From: an uncultured Bariatricus sp.
GTDB lineage: Bacteria > Bacillota > Clostridia > Lachnospirales > Lachnospiraceae
Assembly (NCBI GenBank): GCA_934320645.1
Contig: CAKRFP010000016.1
Coordinates: 1-56,882 of the forward strand
Direction: 5' to 3'
DNA length: 56,882 nt
The position numbers were made by a program, and so were the translations under genes. Position 1 is the first letter of the stretch, and each line of letters begins with the position of its first letter. Shown piece after piece: positions 1 through 7,190 of the stretch. The notes beneath the pieces were generated by a model, which had not been told where the DNA came from, did no database searches, and worked only from the letters and a program-made list of their open reading frames with translations.

Positions 1-82
1 CCAACATCTTCTTAATGTTGAACATATATTTTTCCGGTCCACCCGAAATAAAATATCTATAATTAACCAGTAAAATTTTCAT
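1..82 (-). CDS. Glycosyltransferase, N-terminal fragment (runs off window)
   Basis: The minus strand reads from an ATG at 82 as MKILLVNYRYFISGGPEKYM and continues past the window edge. A short hydrophobic first strand followed by a GGPE/GG-loop is typical of the N-terminus of GT4-type glycosyltransferases. A ribosome binding site (AGAGGG) lies just upstream, inside the 3' end of the dehydrogenase gene, and only 3 nt separate the two genes, so they are probably co-transcribed. Only 27 codons are visible, so donor and acceptor cannot be inferred. Confidence 0.6.
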   Translation of the reverse strand, partial: MKILLVNYRYFISGGPEKYMFNIKKML

Positions 83-85
83 ATC

Positions 86-1336
86 TTAATCCCTCTGAAA
101 AATGTCTCTTGTATAAACCTTATCCTTCACATCGTCCAAGCTCTTATCGTAGCGGTTTGCAATGATTGCCTGACTCTTTTTCTTGAACTCGTCCAAATCA
201 TTAACCACAACGCTGCCGAAGAACTTTTCACCGTCTTTCAGCGTCGGCTCGTAAATGATGACAGTTGCGCCTTTTGCCTTGATGCGCTTCATGACACCCT
301 GAATGGAACTCTGGCGGAAGTTATCGCTGTTACTCTTCATTGTCAGACGGTAAACGCCGACAACTACTTCTTTTTCTTTGCTTTCATCCCAGCTGTCATT
401 TGCTTCATAAGCACCTGCAATCTCCAAAACACGGTCAGCAATGAAGTCCTTACGGGTTCTATTGCTCTCAACAATTGCTTCAATCAGGTTCTCCGGAACA
501 TCAGCATAATTGGCCAGCAGCTGCTTGGTGTCCTTCGGCAGGCAATATCCACCATATCCGAAGGACGGATTATTATAATGAGTTCCAATACGAGGATCAA
601 GGCAGACACCATTGATGATCTGCTGGGTATTCAGACCCTTCATCTCGGCATAAGTATCCAGTTCGTTGAAGTAGCTAACACGCAGTGCCAGATAGGTGTT
701 GGCGAACAGTTTAACAGCCTCTGCCTCAGTGAATCCCATGAACAGAGTGTCGATGTTCTCCTTGATAGCGCCCTCCTGCAGGAGCTCTGCAAAAGTGTGT
801 GCCGCCTTCACCAGGCGAGCATTATCCACATCAGTACCGACAATGATACGGGAAGGATAAAGGTTGTCGTACAGAGCCTTGCTCTCTCGCAGAAACTCTG
901 GGCTAAAAATAATGTTGTCGCAGTGGAATTTTTCACGAACGCTCGCAGTATATCCAACCGGAATTGTGGACTTAATGACCATAATAGCTTCCGGATTGTA
1001 CTCGATAACCAACTTAATCACAGCTTCCACTGCACTAGTGTCGAAAAAGTTCTTCTTGCTATCATAGTTTGTCGGTGCAGCGATTACTACAAAATCAGCA
1101 TCACTGTATGCTTCCTTTGCATCAAGAGTTGCGGTCAGATTCAGTTCTTTTTCTGCCAGATACTTTTCAATGTAATCATCCTGAATCGGGGACTTCTTGT
1201 TGTTGATCATCTCCACTTTCTCAGGAATAATATCTACTGCAGTCACCTTATGGTGCTGAGACAACAGCGTAGCAATGGAAAGGCCAACGTAACCAGTACC
1301 AGCCACAGCAATCTTTAAATCCTTAAACTCTCTCAT
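86..1336 (-). CDS. ugd: UDP-glucose 6-dehydrogenase
   Basis: It would oxidise UDP-glucose to UDP-glucuronate with two NAD, supplying acidic sugar for capsule or exopolysaccharide. The 416-residue protein starts with the Rossmann motif GTGYVGLS (about residues 13-20) and carries the catalytic cysteine motif GGYCLPKD (about residue 266), the local form of the family's GGSCFPKD. The length fits the UDP-glucose/GDP-mannose dehydrogenase family. It lies between a glycosyltransferase start and an epimerase gene on the same strand, which fits a uronic-acid polysaccharide operon. A related NDP-sugar dehydrogenase acting on another hexose cannot be excluded. Confidence 0.88.
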   Translation of the reverse strand: MREFKDLKIAVAGTGYVGLSIATLLSQHHKVTAVDIIPEKVEMINNKKSPIQDDYIEKYLAEKELNLTATLDAKEAYSDADFVVIAAPTNYDSKKNFFDTSAVEAVIKLVIEYNPEAIMVIKSTIPVGYTASVREKFHCDNIIFSPEFLRESKALYDNLYPSRIIVGTDVDNARLVKAAHTFAELLQEGAIKENIDTLFMGFTEAEAVKLFANTYLALRVSYFNELDTYAEMKGLNTQQIINGVCLDPRIGTHYNNPSFGYGGYCLPKDTKQLLANYADVPENLIEAIVESNRTRKDFIADRVLEIAGAYEANDSWDESKEKEVVVGVYRLTMKSNSDNFRQSSIQGVMKRIKAKGATVIIYEPTLKDGEKFFGSVVVNDLDEFKKKSQAIIANRYDKSLDDVKDKVYTRDIFQRD

Positions 1337-1388
1337 GATATTTATCTCCTTTATTTGTAATCAGCAAAGTGCCAATATGAAACTTTCC

Positions 1389-2438
1389 TTATTTATAAAA
1401 CTCAGCGTACCACTCAGCGAAGTTCCTCAGGCCTTCACGCAGGCTTGTACTCGGCTTGTAACCGAAGTCCCGTTCCAGTGCGCTGGTATCTGCATAGGTC
1501 ACAGGCACATCACCCGGCTGCATCGGAACCAGTTCCTTGTGTGCCTCGAAGTCATAATCTTCCGGCAGAACTTTCGCTCTTACTAACTCCTCACTCAAAA
1601 TCTGCACGAAGTCCAGCAAGTTTTCCGGATTCTGATTGCCGATGTTGTAAACTGCATACGGCGGAATCGGCAAACCGTCCTCGCCATTCTTCTTGTCCGG
1701 AGCCTTCTTCATCACACGGACAACACCCTCAACGATGTCATCCACATAAGTAAAGTCACGCTTGCAGTTGCCATAGTTGAAGATCTTGATGGTTTCACCC
1801 TTCACCAATTTATTGGTGAAGCCGAAGTAAGCCATATCGGGACGACCTGCAGGACCGTACACGGTAAAGAAACGCAGGCCAGTGGACGGGATGTTGTACA
1901 GCTTAGAGTAGGCGTGTGCCATTAACTCATTAGATTTCTTAGTGGCTGCATAAAGGGAAACTGGGTTGTCAACCTTATCGTCCGTGCTGTACGGAACCTT
2001 TTTATTAGAACCGTAGACAGAGGAGGAAGAGGCATAAACCAAATGCTCCAGACTCTCGCAATGACGGCAGGCTTCGAGGATATTAAAGAAGCCGACCAAG
2101 TTAGATTCCACATAAGCATCCGGGTTGGTGATGGAGTAACGCACACCAGCCTGTGCTGCAAGGTTGACGACCACAGACGGCTTGTACTTTTCGAACAGTT
2201 CAGTGATCAGTTCCTTATCAGCGATGTTGCCTTTGACAAAAGTAAATGTGGGATACTTGGCCAGCTCATTCAGGCGGAACTCTTTCAATGCCACATCATA
2301 GTAGGCATTCATGTTGTCGATGCCGATGACCGTAGCAGCAGGAGCCTCCTGATAAATTCGCTTCACAAGGTTGGAGCCTATAAAGCCAGCCGCACCTGTG
2401 ACTAAAATCGTTTTATTCTCTAAATTAACTATACTCAT
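1389..2438 (-). CDS. NAD-dependent epimerase, UDP-glucuronate 4-epimerase-like
   Basis: This 349-residue short-chain dehydrogenase/reductase epimerase has the NAD-binding GAAGFIGSNL near residue 15, a catalytic SSSSVYG segment near 137 and the YAATKKSNE active-site Tyr/Lys motif. Its C-terminal half resembles UDP-glucuronate 4-epimerases (GRPDMAYFGF segment, QPGDVPVTYADTS near the end). With the adjacent dehydrogenase it would convert UDP-glucose to UDP-galacturonate. A clear AAGGAG site precedes the ATG. The exact epimerisation position cannot be proved from sequence, and dTDP-glucose 4,6-dehydratase relatives are the main alternative. Confidence 0.8.
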   Translation of the reverse strand: MSIVNLENKTILVTGAAGFIGSNLVKRIYQEAPAATVIGIDNMNAYYDVALKEFRLNELAKYPTFTFVKGNIADKELITELFEKYKPSVVVNLAAQAGVRYSITNPDAYVESNLVGFFNILEACRHCESLEHLVYASSSSVYGSNKKVPYSTDDKVDNPVSLYAATKKSNELMAHAYSKLYNIPSTGLRFFTVYGPAGRPDMAYFGFTNKLVKGETIKIFNYGNCKRDFTYVDDIVEGVVRVMKKAPDKKNGEDGLPIPPYAVYNIGNQNPENLLDFVQILSEELVRAKVLPEDYDFEAHKELVPMQPGDVPVTYADTSALERDFGYKPSTSLREGLRNFAEWYAEFYK

Positions 2439-2477
2439 TGCATTTGTCTCCTTATTTTTTTGAAGCCTATATTTTAA

Positions 2478-2711
2478 GTGTCACTACCTCTGTTCATATG
2501 AAGCACTTCCAATGTGTTGTTCATAAACCAGAGTGCTCCATACAAACGCAGGTAGTGATACTGAAAGTTCTTATGATAAAATCATCTGCTGTTACTGAAC
2601 CCAGGTAGCGAGATAAAAACTGCTCTCGCAGCTTTGCCCATCTCTCGAAAAGCGCCGTAAATACGCTATTTTTCCGGCATTTTCACTATGTACATCTCAC
2701 TACCTGCGTTC
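2478..2711. repeat. Two adjacent large stem-loops sharing a 15-bp motif
   Basis: The 308-bp gap between the epimerase and GT4 genes contains four copies of a motif close to TCACTACCTGCGTTC. Copies at 2481-2495 and 2697-2711 read on the plus strand; copies at 2544-2558 and 2597-2611 read on the minus strand. Copies 1 and 2 are the ends of a longer imperfect inverted repeat (2478-2509 with 2530-2561). Copies 3 and 4 pair over 18 bp with two mismatches (2597-2614 with 2694-2711). On the minus-strand transcript about half of the mismatches in the first pair become G-U pairs. It could be a MITE, an RNA regulatory element or recombination sites. No coding capacity is seen here. Confidence 0.7.
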
Positions 2712-2746
2712 GGTTAGAGGAGATTATTAATCATCAAAACTTTCAT

Positions 2747-3883
2747 CTATCTCTTACTCCCATACAGCTCTTCTGTCTCTTCAACAACTCTGTCCCAACT
2801 ATATTTTCCGCAAATATAATCTGCAGATTCATCCTTCAACCGCTGTACTTTTTCATACTCATCGCAGGCATCCTGCAATTTTTCTTTTAAATCTTCTACG
2901 TTTGATTTCTTAAAAATCAACGCCTTATCTTCTACCACTTCTGTACATTCCGGAATATCCGAAACCAGGCAACAATTCCCATAACTCATTGCCTCTAATA
3001 AGCTGAGTGGCATTCCTTCCAAATCGGAAGGTAATGTATAAATATATGCATTGCTATACAGTTCTTCCAACATCTGACCTTGTACAAAACCTGTAAATAT
3101 GATACGCTTGTCATCTTTCGCCATCTCTTTTAGCTCTTTTGCAAAATCATCTGTATCACTGGAACCACCTGCAATTACTAGCTTTTTATCTGTTTTTATC
3201 TCTTTAAATGCTTCAATCAGATATTGAATCCCTTTTTCTGGCACAAGTCTTCCAAGGAATAAAATGTAAGAATCTTTTTCCAATCCAAATTTTTCCGCTA
3301 TAAGTCTTGCATCCTTTTTATCCGGTCGATTGACTCCATTTGGAATAAATCTGGTCTGACGCCCATATGTCTTTTGGAAATAATCCTGTACGCTTTTACT
3401 CAGAACGATGATTTCATCTGCATATTTCACAGCATTTTTTTCGCCCTGATGAATAAACTTTGAGCCAAATCCTGATTTCCACTTTGCACGCTGCCAGTCA
3501 ATACCATGAACAGTAACGATCACCCTTTTTCTAAACATTTTCGGCAACCACGTAAAAAAAGCCGGTCCTTCTGCGTGAATATGTACAACATCGTACTTTC
3601 CAAATGCACAGCATAAAGAAGCAAAGAAAGAAGCACTTACTGCTGCCAAACCTTTTTTCTCAATAGTCGGCACCGACTTCAATCGAATTCCTTTATAGAC
3701 ACTTCTCTTGCCTGTATCATATTCTGAACCACTTACATGATGACCCGCTCTGTTATAACAAGTAACTTGATTGCTATCTCGCACCATTCTGGTGCAAAGT
3801 TCTTCCACAACAATTTCAATACCGCCTTCCCGGCTCGGTATTCTCTTGTGTCCAAACATCGCAATTCGCAATTGTTTCTTCAT
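2747..3883 (-). CDS. Family 4 glycosyltransferase (polysaccharide synthesis)
   Basis: This 378-residue GT-B glycosyltransferase begins with KQLRIAMFGHKRIPSREGGIE, a GG(I/V)E acceptor-domain loop. It has the C-terminal sugar-nucleotide motif PSDLEGMPLSLLEAMSYG (about residues 290-307), where the first Glu of the EX7E motif lies. The N-terminal half resembles the rhamnosyltransferase-like (DUF1972) subset of GT4. It probably adds a sugar to a lipid-linked capsule or EPS intermediate at the cytoplasmic membrane. The start is set by GAGGGG just upstream of ATG. Base composition is visibly more AT-rich than the ugd/epimerase pair. Donor and acceptor are unknown. Confidence 0.82.
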   Translation of the reverse strand: MKKQLRIAMFGHKRIPSREGGIEIVVEELCTRMVRDSNQVTCYNRAGHHVSGSEYDTGKRSVYKGIRLKSVPTIEKKGLAAVSASFFASLCCAFGKYDVVHIHAEGPAFFTWLPKMFRKRVIVTVHGIDWQRAKWKSGFGSKFIHQGEKNAVKYADEIIVLSKSVQDYFQKTYGRQTRFIPNGVNRPDKKDARLIAEKFGLEKDSYILFLGRLVPEKGIQYLIEAFKEIKTDKKLVIAGGSSDTDDFAKELKEMAKDDKRIIFTGFVQGQMLEELYSNAYIYTLPSDLEGMPLSLLEAMSYGNCCLVSDIPECTEVVEDKALIFKKSNVEDLKEKLQDACDEYEKVQRLKDESADYICGKYSWDRVVEETEELYGSKR

Positions 3884-3944
3884 TTTCCCCTCATTCTTTC
3901 ACTGTAGTTTCTTTACTCCAGTTTTATTTCATAACTTCAAACAC

Positions 3945-4136
3945 CCTCTCCTCCCCACCGCACTCTCATGCGCCGGGCAGAATGTCTTCGCCACTTCTCC
4001 CCTCCCGGACTTCACCATCCGGCAGATCAGACGTGACAGGCGGTGTTCAACCCAAAAGTCCCGGCACATACACCCGAACCCTTCTTCAGCTCTCACCTTT
4101 TATAAAACAATGGTTATTCACCATCTGTTTCCTCTT
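3945..4136 (-). ncRNA. Candidate guide RNA (omega/reRNA-like) of the TnpB-like gene
   Basis: Directly 3' of the tnpB-like stop codon the minus strand carries about 190 nt that is much richer in G+C (roughly 60 percent around 3960-4080) than its surroundings and encodes no ORF. Visible pairings include CCGGGACTT with AAGTCCGG (one bulge), GGTGT with ACACC, and a compact 3' hairpin CGCA/TGCG flanked by CCC/GGG near 3955-3980. TnpB and its relatives usually have their guide RNA scaffold at or just past the 3' end of the gene, with the guide at the very 3' end. Here the guide would start around 3930-3950, in the leader of the GT4 gene. The assignment rests on position, composition and pairing only. 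Confidence 0.5.
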
Positions 4137-5372
4137 TTAACTTTTCTTTGCAGATACATTTTTCTCTTTTCCGGCTTTCTTCCGAAACTGCTCCATACAC
4201 CGCTTCGCCACATTTCTAGCAACATTCAGGTACGCATCGCCCTGATGTCCTTTCTCGCAGACAAATCGTTTTGACTGCTTATCCTGCTGCGCAATCTCAC
4301 TTCCACAAACCGCACAAATCCGGTGCATTTCTTTTGCATTCACATCCAGCACCAGAATTCCTTCTTTCCACGCCTTATAGGTGAGATACTCCCGGATCCT
4401 TGTACTCAGATGCAGTGTCCCAAAATTTCCCGCGCCCTTCAGCACATGCCTCCGATACTCTTCGTCATACTTTGGAAATGCGATCACCGAGACATCCTGC
4501 TCTTTGCAAAATGTCACAATGTTCAGACTAACCTGGTGTGCATACTGCTCGCCCAGATGCTTCAAATGCATCCAATATTTCTGATTCACCCGTCCACCGG
4601 CATTTTCACCCCGCGACTTCCGGGACTTGTCAATCTTCTCCAATACCTTACTGCACTGGTGCGTGTATTCTTTTCCGCCTTTAAAATAGCGGACTGCCAG
4701 CTCTTTTCCCTCGCAGTTCATCACACTCGCCACCGCAAATGCATCTTCATTTGTAAAATGAATCCCACAGACATTTCTGCCTTCTGCGATTCTTTCTTTC
4801 ACAGTCGATGCATCCTGGACAATTTCTTTTACCGGAACATGCAGCATCTCATACTTCTGATCCAGAACAACAGAAGGCGACATCAGCTGCGCCCCCTCCG
4901 GAAATGCTTTTCCGTAAAGTCTGCACCGCATCCATCTCCATTCGCTTCCATTCCAGATGCGAAGCGTAATTTCACCGGATTCAAAATCCCGGTACATCCC
5001 TTTGTAGTACGTGACCGCCGAATGAAAACTCTCTGCTTTCCCGGCATAGCCATTTTCCAGTCTCGACAAATGACTCTTCGCCGCCGCAATCCCTGCATTG
5101 GCTGCTGCCCTCCGAAAATAAAGCGGCACCTTTTCCCACGGAAGCGGACTTGGCACTTCTTTTCCATCCCGTCCCCTGATACTCAGACGCTCCATTTCAC
5201 GCAGGCAAACCTGTGAATTATCCTCTCGCAGTTCCGAATGCTCCAGAAATAAGTCATAATAAAATTTTTGTATCTGGTTATAGAAATACTGCGTCTCGCT
5301 CAGCCATTCCGGATGTCTACATCTCAGTCGCAGGCATTTGGTTGTGATAATATATCCCTGCTTCTTCCCCAT
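4137..5372 (-). CDS. TnpB-family protein, predicted nuclease-dead
   Basis: The protein has the TnpB layout: an N-terminal helical/wedge region, then RuvC with an inserted zinc ribbon. From the ATG at 5372 it has 411 residues. The three expected acidic RuvC positions are changed: GID becomes GIH (His205), the Glu of the second motif is Ala298/Phe299 in VIAFPKY, and the third Asp is Tyr381 in GDAYLNVARN. The zinc ribbon keeps C353, C356 and C372, but the fourth Cys is missing (CEKGHQ). Nuclease-dead TnpB proteins exapted as RNA-guided repressors (TldR) are known. An open frame continues to a GTG at 5429, but that codon is inside the inverted repeat. The ATG at 5372 has AAAGGA about 12 nt upstream, so I prefer it. 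No TnpA-type transposase is adjacent. Confidence 0.78.
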   Translation of the reverse strand: MGKKQGYIITTKCLRLRCRHPEWLSETQYFYNQIQKFYYDLFLEHSELREDNSQVCLREMERLSIRGRDGKEVPSPLPWEKVPLYFRRAAANAGIAAAKSHLSRLENGYAGKAESFHSAVTYYKGMYRDFESGEITLRIWNGSEWRWMRCRLYGKAFPEGAQLMSPSVVLDQKYEMLHVPVKEIVQDASTVKERIAEGRNVCGIHFTNEDAFAVASVMNCEGKELAVRYFKGGKEYTHQCSKVLEKIDKSRKSRGENAGGRVNQKYWMHLKHLGEQYAHQVSLNIVTFCKEQDVSVIAFPKYDEEYRRHVLKGAGNFGTLHLSTRIREYLTYKAWKEGILVLDVNAKEMHRICAVCGSEIAQQDKQSKRFVCEKGHQGDAYLNVARNVAKRCMEQFRKKAGKEKNVSAKKS

Positions 5373-5408
5373 AGAATATCTGTATCCTTTCTGCTGAACC
5401 TGATTTTG

Positions 5409-5438
5409 CAAATGTCGCTTATCTTCCACTTAAGCGAC
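5409..5438 (-). repeat. Inverted repeat, left copy (putative recombination site)
   Basis: This 30-bp sequence is repeated without mismatch in opposite orientation at 6912-6941. Each copy contains its own dyad, GTCGCTTA and TAAGCGAC separated by a 9-nt spacer, which is the architecture of simple tyrosine-recombinase core sites (two inverted arms around a short crossover region). This copy lies 36 bp upstream of the preferred start of the tnpB-like gene. Confidence 0.85.
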
Positions 5439-5454
5439 TTTCCAAAAAATCACG

Positions 5455-5488
5455 AAAAAAAGCGCTCCCCAAAATTTGTAGGAACGCC
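5455..5488 (-). terminator. Intrinsic terminator of the recombinase gene
   Basis: On the minus strand GGCGTTCC pairs with GGAGCGCT (all eight positions, two as G-U) around a 12-nt loop, followed at once by a run of seven T. It lies 75 bp past the recombinase stop and 16 bp before the left inverted repeat, so in this orientation it should insulate the tnpB-like gene from upstream transcription. Confidence 0.75.
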
Positions 5489-5563
5489 TGATTTTCGCAA
5501 ATCATCTGAGCTGCAGATTCTTCGGCAAAGTCTGCTTCTGACTTCGCATCTGACTGCTTATTT

Positions 5564-6667
5564 TCAAATAGAAAGCCGGTTCAAATATTCTTTTTTCTGT
5601 GCCATGTTGCTGTGTACATAGATGTCCAATGTGATTTTTACGGACGAATGTCCAAGAATTTCAGAAAGTGCTTTGCTGTCGATTCCATTTTCAATGCATA
5701 GTGTTGCAAAGCTATGCCGCAGAGAATGAAAAGTCACCTGCGGAAGATTACATCCTTTTAACATATTTTTGAATTGTCGCTGTACATTCCGCGGCTCAGT
5801 CGGTTTCGTACTGCCTGTCAGAAAATAAAACTGGTCTGAAACGGACCATTTTCGTAAAAAAGGAATGATCTGATCCGGAATCGGTATCGTTCGGATAGAA
5901 GAAAGTGATTTCGGTGTGCTGATAAATATGATAGTTTGCGAACCGCCAGAGGAAATGTCGGGATTTGTGATTCGCGATACCGTCCGCCGAATGGTCAGGA
6001 TTCCTCTTTTCAGATCAATATCTGCTCCTTTTATTCCACATAACTCTCCAATCCGGATTCCTGTGTACATGCATAACAAAACGCCCGCAGCAAAAGCGGT
6101 ATCTGCCTCCACCAAATGTCTGCTCAGCAGGGAAAGATCTTCGGGACTTAACAGAACTTTTTTAAATGGAATGGTTTTGGGATGAACTTTCGTCCGTTTG
6201 ACCGTTGGCAAAAGTTCTTGCTCTTCTGAAAATGCCAAAATCCGTTCCAACAGCATAAGGATCATTTTTACACTCTGCGTCGACAGACCGGATGCGATTT
6301 TGTCATTATAGAAAATTTGCAAACCATTATTGCTAAGTAATTGTTGAGGATTTTTCTTAAAATATGGAACGATATGCTTTTGCACCAATACTGCATAACA
6401 CATATAGGTGCTTTCTTTCAGGTTAAAGTGCACATACTCCAACCACAGGCTGCTTAACTCCTGTATCTGAAATGCAGAATAATTCTTGCTTCTTTTCGTT
6501 GGCATCTGCTTCTGTAATGCCTGAAGCTTTTTTGCCTTTGCCTCCCGATAGCTCTTTCCGTACAAAAATCCATAGATAATTGTCCCATTTTCGGTTCGAC
6601 CTTTTTCGTAACGTGCTTCCCAGCGTCCGTCTTTTCTTTTGTGGATATTTTCTCCTCGTCTTGACAT
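5564..6667 (-). CDS. Tyrosine-type site-specific recombinase/integrase
   Basis: The 367-residue protein starts with an AP2-like arm-binding domain (KRKDGRWEARYEKGR), has a SAM-like core-binding domain at about 65-165, then the catalytic domain. The visible catalytic residues are Arg205 (TGIRIGELCG), His314 and Arg317 (HSLRHSFA), His340 (LGHSS) and the nucleophile Tyr350 (LDIYVHS), so it looks active. The overall form is that of phage/ICE (Tn916 Int-like) integrases. The start is the ATG at 6667 with AAGGAG about 10 nt upstream. It lies inside the inverted-repeat segment and points toward the tnpB-like gene. No excisionase or other mobile-element genes are visible, which argues for a dedicated switch enzyme or a relic of an element. 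Confidence 0.88.
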   Translation of the reverse strand: MSRRGENIHKRKDGRWEARYEKGRTENGTIIYGFLYGKSYREAKAKKLQALQKQMPTKRSKNYSAFQIQELSSLWLEYVHFNLKESTYMCYAVLVQKHIVPYFKKNPQQLLSNNGLQIFYNDKIASGLSTQSVKMILMLLERILAFSEEQELLPTVKRTKVHPKTIPFKKVLLSPEDLSLLSRHLVEADTAFAAGVLLCMYTGIRIGELCGIKGADIDLKRGILTIRRTVSRITNPDISSGGSQTIIFISTPKSLSSIRTIPIPDQIIPFLRKWSVSDQFYFLTGSTKPTEPRNVQRQFKNMLKGCNLPQVTFHSLRHSFATLCIENGIDSKALSEILGHSSVKITLDIYVHSNMAQKKEYLNRLSI

Positions 6668-6846
6668 GATAAATAGACTCCTTTTTCCATCATTATAAAT
6701 AGAAAAAAGGAATGATTGATATAAAACATTAACAGTTGACTCCTATTTTGACTCTTTAAAAAGAAATATTATGCAAAATAGCAAAAAAAGTTGCGATATT
6801 TCGATAAAGTTTTACAGTTAAAGCACCTAAATCCATTATGCCTAAC

Positions 6847-6875
6847 TTGACGAAATATGTTATAAATGATAACAT
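6847..6875 (+). promoter_or_regulatory. Outward-facing promoter with operator-like repeats
   Basis: TTGACG (6847-6852), a 17-nt spacer and TAACAT (6870-6875) form a plausible sigma-A promoter reading out of the segment through the right inverted repeat. It overlaps a perfect 7-5-7 dyad (ATGTTAT/ATAACAT, 6857-6875). ATATGTTATA also occurs twice as a direct repeat (6855-6864, 6879-6888), so a repressor or the recombinase may bind here. In the orientation shown it drives no intact gene. Confidence 0.5.
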
Positions 6876-6911
6876 TACATATGTTATAGAAAAATACTGG
6901 GTAAAAAAGAT

Positions 6912-6941
6912 GTCGCTTAAGTGGAAGATAAGCGACATTTG
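6912..6941 (+). repeat. Inverted repeat, right copy (putative recombination site)
   Basis: Exact 30/30 match, in opposite orientation, to 5409-5438. In this copy the internal dyad extends to 10-bp arms (ATGTCGCTTA and TAAGCGACAT) starting at 6910. The recombinase gene starts 245 bp away. Confidence 0.85.
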
Positions 6942-7037
6942 TTTTTGCGATTAATCCAAAAAAATGCCGCTCCATCATCGTTTTGATGACTTTGCGACAC
7001 TTTTTATACTCTATAACTAATTTCTTTATTCCGTTTT

Positions 7038-7140
7038 TTATTGAGGTGCATCTTTTTTCAAAACATCCTGCACGTAATCAACCGGCTTTTTTACTGCTTC
7101 CGAAATCATATCATCTGTAAAATCCATTTCATTTAAATTA
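7038..7140 (-). pseudogene. Remnant of a second Rpn-type gene (3' end only)
   Basis: The minus strand encodes an in-frame tail (MDFTDDMISEAVKKPVDYV and onward to KKDAPQ, stop at 7038-7040) matching the C-terminus of the Rpn protein encoded at 7663-8691. Over 7042-7137 versus 7667-7762 I count 11 mismatches in 96 bp. Nothing upstream of it continues the gene: the DUF2752 gene follows. This is a partial tandem duplication or the scar of a deletion between two paralogues. Confidence 0.75.
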
Positions 7141-7190
7141 TTCTTACTTTATCTTTCATTCCGATCCAAATTCTACTGTTCGCATACCTT

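Larger units (their letters stand above)
5409..6941. other. Candidate invertible DNA segment (inverton)
   Basis: The segment is bounded by the identical inverted 30-bp repeats, encodes a tyrosine recombinase, has an intrinsic terminator at its tnpB-proximal end and a promoter-like sequence pointing outward at the other end. In the orientation shown the tnpB-like gene faces the terminator. After inversion it would face the promoter. Integrated elements normally have direct repeats at their ends, whereas inverted ones favour inversion. Inversion itself is not shown by the sequence. Confidence 0.5.

Noticed and set aside
4137..5372. Active TnpB nuclease/transposase of an IS200/IS605-type element
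   Set aside because: The catalytic positions are substituted and no TnpA gene or clear element ends are present around it.
5823..5836. Guide target in the recombinase gene: AAATAAAACTGG also occurs past the candidate guide RNA
   Set aside because: A 12-nt AT-rich match is expected by chance in a window of this size, and it does not start at a plausible guide boundary.
5409..6941. Integrated mobile element with att sites
   Set aside because: The end repeats are inverted, not direct, and no cargo, excisionase or mobilisation genes lie between them; inversion explains the layout better.
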